Shown: positions 44,584 through 53,768, counted from the stretch's first letter. The stretch: 64,000 nucleotides of DNA from Paraflavitalea sp966211765 (GCA_966211765.1 CBIHOV010000001.1:310001-374000); one strand, 5' to 3'. Notes: generated from the letters alone by a model not told the origin. Made by a program: numbers and translations.

Positions 44584-44598
44584 TACGAAAATATCGTA
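44584..44598. promoter_or_regulatory. BlaI-type operator 2
   Basis: TACGA-AAATA-TCGTA, with the same half-sites and spacing as operator 1; the centres are 19 bases apart, so two dimers could bind on nearly one face. It ends three bases before the ATG of the BlaI-family gene. Confidence 0.75.
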
Positions 44599-44601
44599 AA
44601 G

Positions 44602-44964
44602 ATGGAAAAGTTAACACCACAGGAAGAAGAAGCCATGATGGCGGTGTGGAAGGCTGGTGAGGGTAATGTAAAAGTATTCCTGGATCATATGGAGGAGCCC
44701 CGGCCTCCGTATACTACACTGGCATCTACCATTAAAAACCTGGAACGTAAAGAAATGCTCCGCAGCCGGCTGGTAGGTAATGCCTACCTGTATACGCCTG
44801 CCATGTCGGAAGAAGATTATAAAAAGAATTTTATGAGCGGAGTAGTGAAAAACTACTTTGATAACAGCTACAAAGAGCTGGTCAACTTTTTTGTGGAGCA
44901 AAATAAACTGAGCCCCAAAGAGCTGCAGGAGATCATCGATATGATTGAAGGAAAGAAGCCCTAG
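44602..44964 (+). CDS. BlaI/MecI/CopY-family repressor
   Basis: 120 residues. The winged helix (LTPQEEEAMMAVWKAGEGNVKVFLDHM; PPYTTLASTIKNLERKEMLRSRLVGNAYLYTPAM) and the C-terminal dimer helix (VKNYFDNSYKELVNFFVEQNKLSPKELQEIIDMIEG) are those of this family, which is inactivated by proteolysis from an M56 sensor. Two identical dyads (44565-44598) directly in front of the ATG are obvious targets for autoregulation. The stop is three bases from the start of the first M56 gene, so repressor and sensor are one operon. Confidence 0.93.
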   Translation: MEKLTPQEEEAMMAVWKAGEGNVKVFLDHMEEPRPPYTTLASTIKNLERKEMLRSRLVGNAYLYTPAMSEEDYKKNFMSGVVKNYFDNSYKELVNFFVEQNKLSPKELQEIIDMIEGKKP

Positions 44965-44967
44965 TAT

Positions 44968-46812
44968 ATGCAATACATCTTAAAGCTATCCATCGCACTG
45001 GCAATAGTATACCTGTTTTACTGGGTACTGTTGAGAAGGCTTACCTTCTACAACTGGAACCGCTGGTACCTGCTGGTATACTCCATGGTTGTCTTTTTTA
45101 TTCCCTTTGTCGATGTATTTGAGCTGTTGCAGCAACATGGGCTGCAAAATGCTGCAGTGATCAGTTATATACCCGCCCTGCCGGCCGTGAACCAGGTGAT
45201 GGCCACACCTGAAACAGGCATCAACTGGTGGGTAGTATACGCAGTGGTTATTGCTGCAGGCAGCGTGCTGATGCTGGGACGCTTGCTGGTGCAGTTCCTC
45301 TCCCTAAGCCGATTGAAGTCTTCGGCGGTATTGTTGTCTGATGGTGAAGTGAAATTATACCATGTAGATAAAAAGATCATCCCTTTCTCCACCCGGTCGG
45401 CTATTTATGTAAACCGTCACCTGCACAGTGAACACGAGCTGAAAGAGATCATCCGCCATGAATTTATCCACGTAAAACAGCGTCATTCTCTCGACCTGTG
45501 GTGGGGCGAACTGCTTTGTATACTCAACTGGTACAATCCCTTTGCCTGGCTTATCCGGAAAGCCATGCGGCAAAACCTGGAGTTTATCGCAGATCACCAG
45601 GTATTGCAAAGTGGATTGGACCGTAAGCAGTACCAATACCTGCTGTTGAAGGTAACGGGTATCGCCCCCTTTTGTATCGCTGCGAATTTTAACTTCTCCT
45701 CATTAAAAAAACGTATTGTTATGATGAATAAGAATAAAAGTGCCAATGTGCACCTGATGCGTTTCCTGTTTATACTACCTCTGCTGGTAGTAGTACTGCT
45801 GGCCTTCCGGAGTGTTGCCATCAGCAACAATCAAAACCTGGTTAAGAAAATAACAGATACGATCCCCGCTGCTCCGGTAGATGTAGACGATGTGTTTAAG
45901 AAAAAAGGGATCAAAGAGATCACTATTAAAGCGAGTGATAAGAAAAATAAGAAGGCCTATGTAACTTTTAAGAACGGGACTACCAAAGTGTTTGATCTTA
46001 CCAATGAGGAAGAAAGAGAAGCTTTCGAAGCCGAATATGGTGATGTCACACCGCCTGCGCCGCCTGTTGCTCCCCGGCCTGCAAAAGCCCCCCGCCATGC
46101 GGCGCCACCAGTGCCTGCAGCGGCACCCAATAGCGCACCGCCGCCACCAACACCTGCGGCCCGTCCCGGTGAGCCTACAGCGCCAGCTGTTGCGCCAGAA
46201 GGGGCCCCGGCTCCCGCCCTGAGTCCTGCGCCAGTGAAATCAGTGAAAGTAGTGAATGGCTTTAGGGTCGGAAAAGTGCCTTTTGTTGAAAGTGCCACCA
46301 GTGCACCTGTAGAAGTCGTTACCTCGCCGACCAATGTACAGGCTACCGGCAATGTAACTGTTGTGCAAGGGCCTATAAACGGACCTGTTGAAATGACAGT
46401 GCGGGCCAGGAAGGCGCAATGGATGAACGTACAAGGTACAGGTTCCATCAACAAAAGAACGTCTGTAACAGCGGATATGATCGAGATAAGGCCCGTTACT
46501 GCTGTAAATATAACCGGCACGGCAACGATCGCTGAAGAAACAGAATTGCTGGTTGAAATAAAGAACACCACTACCCGCCAGGAACTGGAGCAGCTTACTG
46601 CTGCCTTGAAGCAAAAAGGATATACGCTTACGCTGAACAACGCAAGTTTTGATAATGGTGAGCTGGTTTCCGTGGAAGGCTCTATCAGCAATGCTGGTGG
46701 AAAGGGTAATTTCTCAGGAGATCATTTCAAAACATTAACGATCAGCGTTAATAAGGGCGATGGAAAGCAGTTCTATATTGCGATCCGCGGAGGAAGTGTG
46801 TCATTCCAATAG
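44968..46812 (+). CDS. M56-family BlaR1-like membrane peptidase with proline-rich linker
   Basis: 614 residues. The N-terminal M56 domain spans about residues 1-290, with four membrane helices and the zinc motif HEFIH in IIRHEFIHVKQRHSLDLWWGE, followed by FNWYNPFAWLIRKAMRQNLEFIADHQ with the third ligand. A proline/alanine-rich stretch (about 350-425; PPAPPVAPRPAKAP...) follows, then a beta-rich tail of about 190 residues ending FYIAIRGGSVSFQ. BlaR1-type proteins sense a signal in the periplasm and cleave the BlaI repressor. There is no penicillin-binding domain here, so the signal is not a beta-lactam in the usual manner. The proline linker resembles that of TonB proteins. Confidence 0.88.
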   Translation: MQYILKLSIALAIVYLFYWVLLRRLTFYNWNRWYLLVYSMVVFFIPFVDVFELLQQHGLQNAAVISYIPALPAVNQVMATPETGINWWVVYAVVIAAGSVLMLGRLLVQFLSLSRLKSSAVLLSDGEVKLYHVDKKIIPFSTRSAIYVNRHLHSEHELKEIIRHEFIHVKQRHSLDLWWGELLCILNWYNPFAWLIRKAMRQNLEFIADHQVLQSGLDRKQYQYLLLKVTGIAPFCIAANFNFSSLKKRIVMMNKNKSANVHLMRFLFILPLLVVVLLAFRSVAISNNQNLVKKITDTIPAAPVDVDDVFKKKGIKEITIKASDKKNKKAYVTFKNGTTKVFDLTNEEEREAFEAEYGDVTPPAPPVAPRPAKAPRHAAPPVPAAAPNSAPPPPTPAARPGEPTAPAVAPEGAPAPALSPAPVKSVKVVNGFRVGKVPFVESATSAPVEVVTSPTNVQATGNVTVVQGPINGPVEMTVRARKAQWMNVQGTGSINKRTSVTADMIEIRPVTAVNITGTATIAEETELLVEIKNTTTRQELEQLTAALKQKGYTLTLNNASFDNGELVSVEGSISNAGGKGNFSGDHFKTLTISVNKGDGKQFYIAIRGGSVSFQ

Positions 46813-46843
46813 CAAGCTTTTTGAACCCAGCAAATAATTAGTT

Positions 46844-48871
46844 ATGCCGTACATAGCCCAGTATTTACTAAAGTTGTCGATAAGCCTTTCGGTGGTATAT
46901 CTGTTCTATGCGCTTGTATTGCGTCGTTTAACATTCTATACCTGCAACCGGTGGTATTTGCTGGGCTATTCGCTCCTGGCATTCTTTATCCCTTTTGTCA
47001 ATATATCGCCCATGCTGGATCAGGGCGCCTGGAATGATAATAAAGTAGTGCAAATGATCCCTGTGGTAGGCAATTACGAAGTGAGCGCCGCTGCAAGCCC
47101 GATAAACGCCTGGACAATATCCTTATTCCTGCTGATAACGGGCATCCTGGTGATGTTGACACGCTTATTGGTGCAGTACCTTTCCTTCAGGCGCATCCGC
47201 CGTTCTTCGCAGTTGTTGTCAGACGATGCCGTGAAGATCTACCAGGTCGATAAATTCATTATTCCCTTTTCCTTTGGCCGCTCTATTTTCATTAACCAGC
47301 ACCAGCACAATGAAAGCGAGTTGAAAGAGATCATCCGGCATGAGTTCATTCATGTGAAGCAAAGGCATACAGCCGATATTCTATGGAGTGAATTGCTGTG
47401 CATGCTCAACTGGTACAATCCCTTTGCCTGGCTTATCCGCAGGGCCATCAGGCAGAACCTGGAATTTATTGCCGACCACCAGGTGCTGGAAGCGGGTCTC
47501 GACCGCAAGCAATACCAATACCTCTTGCTAAAAGTAGTAGGCGTTCCTGCTTTTGCTTTTGCCAATCAGTTCAATTTCTCCTCACTTAAAAAAAGGATCG
47601 CCATGATGAATAAAATGCGCAGTGCCAAACTGCATTTGATCAAGTTCCTTTTTGTACTGCCCCTTGTCACCATCTTATTGCTGGCCTTCCGCAATGCCGC
47701 TATCAACAATGCTGCAGCAACAGCGATGGAAGAAGAATTGGCCGCTTCTGCCGGCGAAGGCAATATTGAAGATATCAGCGTGTTGAATATGCCTTTACAA
47801 GACACCGTGCCGCTGCAAGGAAAAGTAACGGGCGTGCGGATAGATTCATTGCGTACCATCACGATTGTTAAAACACAGGATTCCACCCGCCTGATGATAG
47901 ACGCCAGCTTGCATGGACCTGGCCAACCGGTCAGGTTGTCGGATGGCGGTATTCTCAAGGCCCGTGATGTGCTTTTCATAGTAGATGGGGAAGAAATGCC
48001 CAATGGTGAAGAGGCGTTGAAGACAATGGATCCTAATGATATTGAAAGTATCAATATATTGAAAGACCGGTCGGCAGAAGAGAAGTATGGTGCGAAAGGG
48101 AGAAATGGTGTGATCGAGATCAATACCAAAAAGAACAAAAAAGCGCCGATCCAATTGGAATTGCGCCCTGTCAAACCCGTACCTGATACCCTGCCTGCCC
48201 GGCCGGTTACCTTGCGCATAACGATCAATGACAATTTAAGGCACGAGGGCCTGGGCAATTTTCCCGGTCTTATTGTGCTGGATGGAGAAATATATGACAG
48301 CCTGAGCTTTCGGAAGGTGAACCTGAAACCGGAAGACATTAAAAGTGTAGAGGTATTTAAAGACAATATGGCTGAAAGCTTATATGGCACAAGAGGTAGA
48401 CAAGGAGTGATAAAGATCACTACCAAAAAGAAGGATGAAAGGATTACCGTAGCGCCGGAGCCCGATCGCCGGAGAGGCTACACGGAAGAAGAAGCCAAAG
48501 CCCTGCGTGAGGACGCGCAGAAAAATAGTATCCTGTTTGTTGGCGTGGAGAACCAACTGCCGATCAACTTCAGGAACGTACCAGTCAATGAATTAACGGT
48601 AACCATGGACAATGGAGACTATGTTGCCTTGAAAGAGAATATAGCCATTATTAAACCCCGCAGCCCGGGTAAGGCTGAGTTGACCATTGCGCGTAAAAGG
48701 AGCTTCAATAGTGTGCCGGAAGTACTGGAAAAAAGGGTGTATACCGTTAAATTCCTGCCTCCTCCCGGTTCTTTTGCTGCCCGCAGGCTTTTAACCACCG
48801 GGCCGCCGGCACAGGTAGATGGCCAGCCATTTATGATTGATGCCAGGCTGGACCTGCAAGAGCCTAATTAA
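46844..48871 (+). CDS. Second M56-family protein with two TonB-plug-like domains
   Basis: 675 residues. The first 300 residues copy the upstream gene: M56 with RHEFIHVKQRHTADILWSE and LNWYNPFAWLIRRAIRQNLEFIADHQ. After a linker come two short domains of the TonB-receptor plug type, each ending in the same pattern: NGVIEINTKK near 435 (with IESINILKDRSAEEKYGAKGR before it), and QGVIKITTKK near 530 (with IKSVEVFKDNMAESLYGTRGR). Neither is followed by a barrel. The plug-like units may bind ligand or partner at the outer face of the inner membrane. The 31-base gap and the terminator at 48896 make it the last gene of the BlaI operon. Confidence 0.85.
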   Translation: MPYIAQYLLKLSISLSVVYLFYALVLRRLTFYTCNRWYLLGYSLLAFFIPFVNISPMLDQGAWNDNKVVQMIPVVGNYEVSAAASPINAWTISLFLLITGILVMLTRLLVQYLSFRRIRRSSQLLSDDAVKIYQVDKFIIPFSFGRSIFINQHQHNESELKEIIRHEFIHVKQRHTADILWSELLCMLNWYNPFAWLIRRAIRQNLEFIADHQVLEAGLDRKQYQYLLLKVVGVPAFAFANQFNFSSLKKRIAMMNKMRSAKLHLIKFLFVLPLVTILLLAFRNAAINNAAATAMEEELAASAGEGNIEDISVLNMPLQDTVPLQGKVTGVRIDSLRTITIVKTQDSTRLMIDASLHGPGQPVRLSDGGILKARDVLFIVDGEEMPNGEEALKTMDPNDIESINILKDRSAEEKYGAKGRNGVIEINTKKNKKAPIQLELRPVKPVPDTLPARPVTLRITINDNLRHEGLGNFPGLIVLDGEIYDSLSFRKVNLKPEDIKSVEVFKDNMAESLYGTRGRQGVIKITTKKKDERITVAPEPDRRRGYTEEEAKALREDAQKNSILFVGVENQLPINFRNVPVNELTVTMDNGDYVALKENIAIIKPRSPGKAELTIARKRSFNSVPEVLEKRVYTVKFLPPPGSFAARRLLTTGPPAQVDGQPFMIDARLDLQEPN

Positions 48872-48895
48872 CCATTGCTTTCCATAAGTTTCTGA

Positions 48896-48929
48896 ATGCT
48901 GGTTCGCGATTTCCCGAACCGGCATTTTT
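48896..48929 (+). terminator. Terminator of the BlaI/M56 operon
   Basis: ATGCTGGTTCG (48896-48906) pairs with CGAACCGGCAT (48915-48925) with one G-T/C-C wobble region, followed by TTTT. Confidence 0.75.
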
Positions 48930-48989
48930 GTTGATCAATTTCCCCGCCAGGCCCCTTTGGGACCGCTGGTTTTGAACTTTTACTTCCCT

Positions 48990-49020
48990 TTTGCGTGCTG
49001 ACAATTTTGCCGTAGTTTTG
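48990..49020 (+). promoter_or_regulatory. Promoter of efp
   Basis: TTTG at 48990-48993, a 19-base spacer and TAGTTTTG at 49013-49020: a consensus Bacteroidota promoter, 80 bases upstream of the start. Confidence 0.75.
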
Positions 49021-49099
49021 CTGCCCCGCCGCCCGCGTGTAATTCCTGTGGGAACGGAGGTCGTAAAATTCGTAATCGAAAAAATTTATCAGCTATTTT

Positions 49100-49666
49100 A
49101 TGGCAACTACTTCAGACATCAGCCGTGGTATGATCATTAAACTGGATGGCAGTTTGTATTCCATCGTGGATTTCGGTGAAAACAAAACCGCCCGCGCAGC
49201 CGCCAAAGTCTGGGCCAAACTGAAAGGTGTAGACAATAAGCGCAGTATCGAAAAGACCTGGAACTCAGGCGATAATATTTATCCGGTACGTGTGGAAAGG
49301 AAAGACTACCAGTTTCTTTATAAAGACGATACGGGGTATAATTTCATGGATACGGAGACTTTTGAACAACTCGCATTGAGCGAAGAGCTGATCGATGCGC
49401 CCCAATTTCTGAAAGATGGTCAGGAAGTGTCGATGTTGATCAATACAGAAACTGAGCTTCCCATGAGCGTGGAGTTGCCTGATAAGATCGTTCTGAAAGT
49501 AACTTATTCTGAGCCCGGCATGAAAGGCGATACGGCTACCCGTACCCTGAAGCCTGCTACAGTAGAAACCGGTGCTACCGTAAACGTACCTTTATTTGTA
49601 AACGAAGGAGAGTTGATCCGGGTAAATACCAAGAGTGGTGAATACGTAGAACGCGTGAAAGAATAG
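49100..49666 (+). CDS. efp: Elongation factor P with arginine at the loop tip
   Basis: 188 residues, three beta domains of the EF-P/eIF5A type: KOW-like N-domain, OB domain (YPVRVERKDYQFLYKDDTGYNFMDTETFEQ), and the C-terminal domain with the signature YSEPGMKGDTATRTLKPATVETGATVNVPLFV. It rescues ribosomes stalled at polyproline. In the first domain the tip of loop I reads NKTARAAAKVWAKLKG, which places R32 where most bacteria carry a modified lysine. The position and number equal those of R32 in Pseudomonas aeruginosa EF-P (NKSGRNAAVVKMKLKN), which is rhamnosylated by EarP. Whether this R32 is modified is unknown. It has its own promoter. Confidence 0.96.
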   Translation: MATTSDISRGMIIKLDGSLYSIVDFGENKTARAAAKVWAKLKGVDNKRSIEKTWNSGDNIYPVRVERKDYQFLYKDDTGYNFMDTETFEQLALSEELIDAPQFLKDGQEVSMLINTETELPMSVELPDKIVLKVTYSEPGMKGDTATRTLKPATVETGATVNVPLFVNEGELIRVNTKSGEYVERVKE

Positions 49667-49704
49667 GTAATGACCGTTGTTCAGCGCTTGTGATAATGCA
49701 TTGT

Positions 49705-49739
49705 AATGGATAATAGAACGTCTCTGTTGTCCATTTTTT
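49705..49739 (+). terminator. Weak terminator after efp
   Basis: AATGGATAA (49705-49713) pairs with TTGTCCATT with one G-T pair, ending in a run of T. Confidence 0.5.
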
Positions 49740-49857
49740 ATTCCATGGGATTTTAGCTATTGGCTAAAAAAGGGGGTTTTGGGTATATTTAGTGTCTAAT
49801 CCTTATCTTAGCCGCCTGTTTTGCCCGAACTAACCGTCAACATAAACAATTAAACAG

Positions 49858-50337
49858 ATGGATTTTAAACAAATTCAGGAGTTGATCAAAATGATCAACA
49901 AGTCCAACATCGGTGAAGTGACCATAGAAGAAAAGGGATTCAAACTAACCATCAAACAAAAAGAAGAACCTGCTCAACACGTAATTGCTGCTCCTATGCA
50001 TGCGCAAATGTCCTTGCCCGCGGTTGCTCAACCCCAGGCATTGGCTGCCCCGACGCAAGCTTCCGGAGATAAAAAAGCTGCTGAACCTGCTGCTGATAAC
50101 CTGATCACCATCAAAAGCCCCATGATTGGTACTTTTTACCGTAGCCCATCACCCGGCAAACCCGTTTTTGTGGAGCCAGGAGATGAAGTGTTACCAGGTA
50201 AAGTGGTATGTATCATAGAAGCCATGAAACTCTTCAACGAAATCGAAAGCGAAATAAAGGGCCGTATCGTAAAAGTGCTGGTAGAAGATGCTTCGCCTGT
50301 GGAATACGATCAGCCTTTATTCCTGGTAGAACCTTAA
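49858..50337 (+). CDS. accB: Biotin carboxyl carrier protein of acetyl-CoA carboxylase
   Basis: 159 residues. The N-terminus (DFKQIQELIKMINKSNIGEVTIEEKGFKLTIKQ) is the usual AccB start. An alanine/proline-rich linker follows (about 42-80), then the biotinyl domain (ITIKSPMIGTFYRSPSPGKPVFVEPGDEV) with the biotinylated lysine in EAMKLFNEIES (about residue 124). It carries the carboxyl group between biotin carboxylase and carboxyltransferase in the first step of fatty acid synthesis. accC follows after 147 bases. Confidence 0.95.
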   Translation: MDFKQIQELIKMINKSNIGEVTIEEKGFKLTIKQKEEPAQHVIAAPMHAQMSLPAVAQPQALAAPTQASGDKKAAEPAADNLITIKSPMIGTFYRSPSPGKPVFVEPGDEVLPGKVVCIIEAMKLFNEIESEIKGRIVKVLVEDASPVEYDQPLFLVEP

Positions 50338-50484
50338 TTAATTTGAAAGATTGGAAATCCTGCCCGGCAGGAGAAGTGACGCCAATCCCGCGAAGCGGGA
50401 CAAGTTTTGAGAATGACAGAACAGTCTATTCATGGATTTGTCCATTTTCAGATCTTCAAATTGTCAAAAGCTCAACCCAAAAGA

Positions 50485-51822
50485 ATGTTCAAAAAGATTT
50501 TAATTGCCAATCGTGGAGAGATTGCCCTGCGGGTAATTCGTACCTGTCGTGAGATGGGTATCAAAACTGTGGCGGTATACTCTACGGCTGATAAAGATAG
50601 CCTGCACGTAAAATTTGCCGATGAAGCAGTTTGCATTGGCCGTGCAGCCAGCTCCGATTCGTACCTTAATATTCCTCACATCATGGCAGCTGCCGAGATC
50701 ACCAATGCGGATGGTATCCATCCGGGTTATGGATTTCTGGCAGAAAATGCCCGTTTTGCCGAAATATGCGGCGAACACAATATTAAATTCATAGGCCCCA
50801 CACCCGATCAGATCCGTTCTATGGGTGATAAGATCACCGCCAAAGAAACCATGATCAAAGCCGGTGTGCCCGTGGTGCCCGGTGGCCAGGGATTGCTGGA
50901 AAGCCTGGAAGAAGCCAAAAGCTTAGCCAAGGAAATAGGATACCCCGTGATCCTGAAAGCTACTGCCGGCGGCGGTGGTAAAGGTATGCGGGTGGTGTGG
51001 AGTGAAGATGAGATGGAGAAGAACTACAGCACTGCCAAAATAGAGGCTGGCGCTTCCTTTAAGAATGATGGTATCTATATGGAGAAATTTGTGGAAGAGC
51101 CACGCCATATCGAGATACAGGTAGCAGGCGACCGTTATGGTAAAGTATGCCACCTCAGTGAAAGGGATTGCTCTATTCAACGCCGTCACCAGAAACTGGT
51201 GGAAGAATCTCCTTCCCCTTTCATGACACCCGAACTGCGCCAGCGCATGGGCGATGCCGCCATCAAAGCAGCTTCTGCCATCGGATATGAAAGTGTAGGC
51301 ACCATCGAGTTCCTGGTAGATAAGCACCGCAATTTCTACTTCATGGAAATGAACACCCGTATCCAGGTAGAACATTGCGTAACGGAAGAAGTAACCAACT
51401 TTGACCTGATCAAAGAACAGATCAAAATAGCATCGGGCGAAGCCATCAGTGGCCAGAATTATGAACCACAGATGCATGCTATCGAGTGCCGCATCAATGC
51501 AGAAGATCCCTACAATGATTTCAGGCCAAGTCCCGGAAAGATCACGGTACTGAACCAGCCCGGTGGCCATGGTATCCGTATTGATTCCCATGTATACGCC
51601 GGGTATGTGATACCTCCTTACTACGATTCCATGATCGCCAAGATCATTGCCGTAGCCCGTACAAGGGAAGAGGCCATCAATACCATGAGCCGCGCCTTGA
51701 ATGAGTATGTAATTGAAGGGGTAAAGACTACCATTCCTTTTCACCAGCAACTCATGAAGAACGAAGATTTCATCAAAGGAAACTTCAATACCAAGTTCCT
51801 GGAGTCCTTTAAGTTATTATAA
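50485..51822 (+). CDS. accC: Biotin carboxylase subunit of acetyl-CoA carboxylase
   Basis: 445 residues from ATG 50485 (MFKKILIANRGEIALRVIRTCREMG), the normal start of this family; an open frame from 50407 would only add unconserved residues. The biotin-carboxylase N-domain, the ATP-grasp domain (KATAGGGGKGMRVV; MEMNTRIQVEH with the catalytic residues), and the C-domain (RINAEDPYNDFRPSPGKI) are all present. It charges AccB with CO2 using ATP and bicarbonate. It is followed by a strong terminator, so accB-accC is one unit. Confidence 0.96.
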   Translation: MFKKILIANRGEIALRVIRTCREMGIKTVAVYSTADKDSLHVKFADEAVCIGRAASSDSYLNIPHIMAAAEITNADGIHPGYGFLAENARFAEICGEHNIKFIGPTPDQIRSMGDKITAKETMIKAGVPVVPGGQGLLESLEEAKSLAKEIGYPVILKATAGGGGKGMRVVWSEDEMEKNYSTAKIEAGASFKNDGIYMEKFVEEPRHIEIQVAGDRYGKVCHLSERDCSIQRRHQKLVEESPSPFMTPELRQRMGDAAIKAASAIGYESVGTIEFLVDKHRNFYFMEMNTRIQVEHCVTEEVTNFDLIKEQIKIASGEAISGQNYEPQMHAIECRINAEDPYNDFRPSPGKITVLNQPGGHGIRIDSHVYAGYVIPPYYDSMIAKIIAVARTREEAINTMSRALNEYVIEGVKTTIPFHQQLMKNEDFIKGNFNTKFLESFKLL

Positions 51823-51840
51823 TCAGGAAACTGATCTGAA

Positions 51841-51877
51841 AAGGGTGGGTTGTCTTCAATGGCAGCCCACCCTTTTT
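51841..51877 (+). terminator. Terminator of accBC, possibly shared with the convergent gene
   Basis: GGGTGGG pairs with CCCACCC around a loop with a TTGTC/GGCAG extension, then five T residues. The minus-strand side is also T-rich, so it may serve both convergent genes. Confidence 0.75.
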
Positions 51878-51895
51878 CTATGCCCACCCCCCAGC

Positions 51896-53728
51896 TTATT
51901 GTTTAAGGAATCGTACCGGTTGCATCCTGTGCTGCGGCGCTGAAACGCTAATGGTATACATACCTGCAGGAAATGAAGTTGCATCAACGGGTATACTATG
52001 ACTGCCTTTAGCCAACCACAGGGGTATTGTTTTGATCGTTCTCCCCATAGCATCTGTGATCTTTACTTGTGCGGCCGTTTTCTTCCGGGTGGTAAGCAGC
52101 AGTTGCGTGGAGCCGCTGGTAATGGAAGGGGCGCATAGACCCGATAGCATGACTACCCTTTCCGGAGCAGGACGTGTACGCGGGTTCACCAGCAAAGGAT
52201 TAAAGCTGCCCGTTGTACTGGCCAGCGTAAAATAGTCGGTGGCGCCAAAGGAAGAGAGCGACTGGCTGGTAACAAATCCATTGGAGCCGGGGCTGCCGAG
52301 GCAACCGGTATTGCCGGCATCTGTCCAGATTCCACCAGACAGTCGCGCTACGCGCAAAGTAGAGAGGTCCGTAACACCGCCGCTGTTGGGATCATTGAAA
52401 GAAAGCTTTACTGCTGTTTGTGGTACCGGCGAAAGATCGGCGGTAATTGTCCAGTGCTCGATAGCAGAGATATGGTGCAGGTTGGAATGGAAAGTACTGC
52501 TCATCAGTTTGGGGCTCACACGGAAAAACTCTACGGTATAATTGCCGGTAACATGCGTAAGGGATAACCATCGCTGCATATTGCCCTTGCCCACGGGAAA
52601 CAGGAACTGATCCTGTGCCATCAATCCCTCTTTCTTCAAGGGACCATTGATAAAGCTGGTGGAAGTAAGCGTGTCGGCTTTAACGGTACAGGCTGCCTGC
52701 AAGGTTAACAGGTTGGTAGAAGAAGTGCTTACCTGTCCGGCAGTGAGCTCCAGTTGATAAGGCAGGGAAAGCGGTGTTTGTAATACAATGCCTGCCGCAT
52801 TATTGATCTTTAAGGCGACACTATTGGTGAGGCCGCCAGCCACTGAAACCTGTTGAATGGCAGGTCCATTCATTTCAATAAGGGGAAGGCCGTTGTTGTT
52901 CTCCGTAATTGTGCCTTTTGATTGGAGGAGGTGTTTGCCAATTTGTACCACCGTATTGTTGGGTCCACTGCCAAGGTTGAAGCTGCCGCCCCGCTGTTCA
53001 TAATTGCCCCGGATTAAGATGGTGTCGTCAAGATCAAGGTTAAAATTCACGCCATCATTGATGAGCAGATCGCCACGGATAAGCACCGGTGTAGATCCGT
53101 TGGCATTGTAGGTCTTGGTGCCTCCAGCTGCAGCAGCAGAGAGCACCAGGGTACCAAAGGTCTTTCCGGCAAAGGATATCAATGGACCTCCGCCTTTGAT
53201 GTCAAATTCGAATATCCCTGTTTCTGTACCAGCGCCGCCTGACAGGCTGTTCACTACATTTACGTGTGACCGCGGTGTATTGTGTATATAGCGCCCATTA
53301 TTGGCTATCCATAAAACGCCTGCTATATCAATGGGGGTGCTGCCTGAGGTGGCGCCGGAAGCATTCCTGAAGATGCCACCGCTATTGATCCGTAATGCTG
53401 TGCCGGCACTGGTCAATCTAAAGCCGGGCATGGCGGTATTCGTGAGGGGTAATATGGCTTCGATGGTATGGCCGCTGGCCGGCGTGATGGTTAAAGACTT
53501 AACCGTTACAGTTATAGGCCCGGCTGGTAGACTGACCGTATAGTTGGCGGAAGCGAAACTGTTGTCAAGAATTACGTCATCAACGGAAGCGGGTATGTTG
53601 TTGCCCGACCAATTTGTTGGCGTTATCCATTGACCATCTCCTCCCAGGCCAGTCCAACGCACCTGGGTTATACCTGTGAGCGGGGCATGGATCACCATGG
53701 CCAGCAGCAAACTGTTGGTTAATTGCAT
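51896..53728 (-). CDS. Secreted beta-helix-like T9SS protein (copy 1)
   Basis: 610 residues. Signal peptide, then WTGLGGDGQWITPTNWSGNNIPASVDDVILD, the opening typical of large Bacteroidota surface proteins of beta-helix type. The middle is made of short strand repeats (LLINDGVNFNLDLDDTILIRGNYEQRGGSFNLG, FINGPLKKEGLMAQDQFLFPVGKG). A T9SS type A domain closes the protein (ITDAMGRTIKTIPLWLAKGS ... MQPVRFLKQ). Function is probably adhesive or structural. It is similar in layout to the next gene upstream (53824) and the pair is likely a duplication. Confidence 0.82.
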   Translation of the reverse strand: MQLTNSLLLAMVIHAPLTGITQVRWTGLGGDGQWITPTNWSGNNIPASVDDVILDNSFASANYTVSLPAGPITVTVKSLTITPASGHTIEAILPLTNTAMPGFRLTSAGTALRINSGGIFRNASGATSGSTPIDIAGVLWIANNGRYIHNTPRSHVNVVNSLSGGAGTETGIFEFDIKGGGPLISFAGKTFGTLVLSAAAAGGTKTYNANGSTPVLIRGDLLINDGVNFNLDLDDTILIRGNYEQRGGSFNLGSGPNNTVVQIGKHLLQSKGTITENNNGLPLIEMNGPAIQQVSVAGGLTNSVALKINNAAGIVLQTPLSLPYQLELTAGQVSTSSTNLLTLQAACTVKADTLTSTSFINGPLKKEGLMAQDQFLFPVGKGNMQRWLSLTHVTGNYTVEFFRVSPKLMSSTFHSNLHHISAIEHWTITADLSPVPQTAVKLSFNDPNSGGVTDLSTLRVARLSGGIWTDAGNTGCLGSPGSNGFVTSQSLSSFGATDYFTLASTTGSFNPLLVNPRTRPAPERVVMLSGLCAPSITSGSTQLLLTTRKKTAAQVKITDAMGRTIKTIPLWLAKGSHSIPVDATSFPAGMYTISVSAPQHRMQPVRFLKQ

Positions 53729-53768
53729 AGCATATTGGAGGCTGTTTGTGAAGCCTTCGGTAGGTACG

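Noticed and set aside
44968..48871. Calling the BlaI/M56 cluster a beta-lactam resistance operon
   Set aside because: No beta-lactamase gene and no penicillin-binding sensor domain are present.
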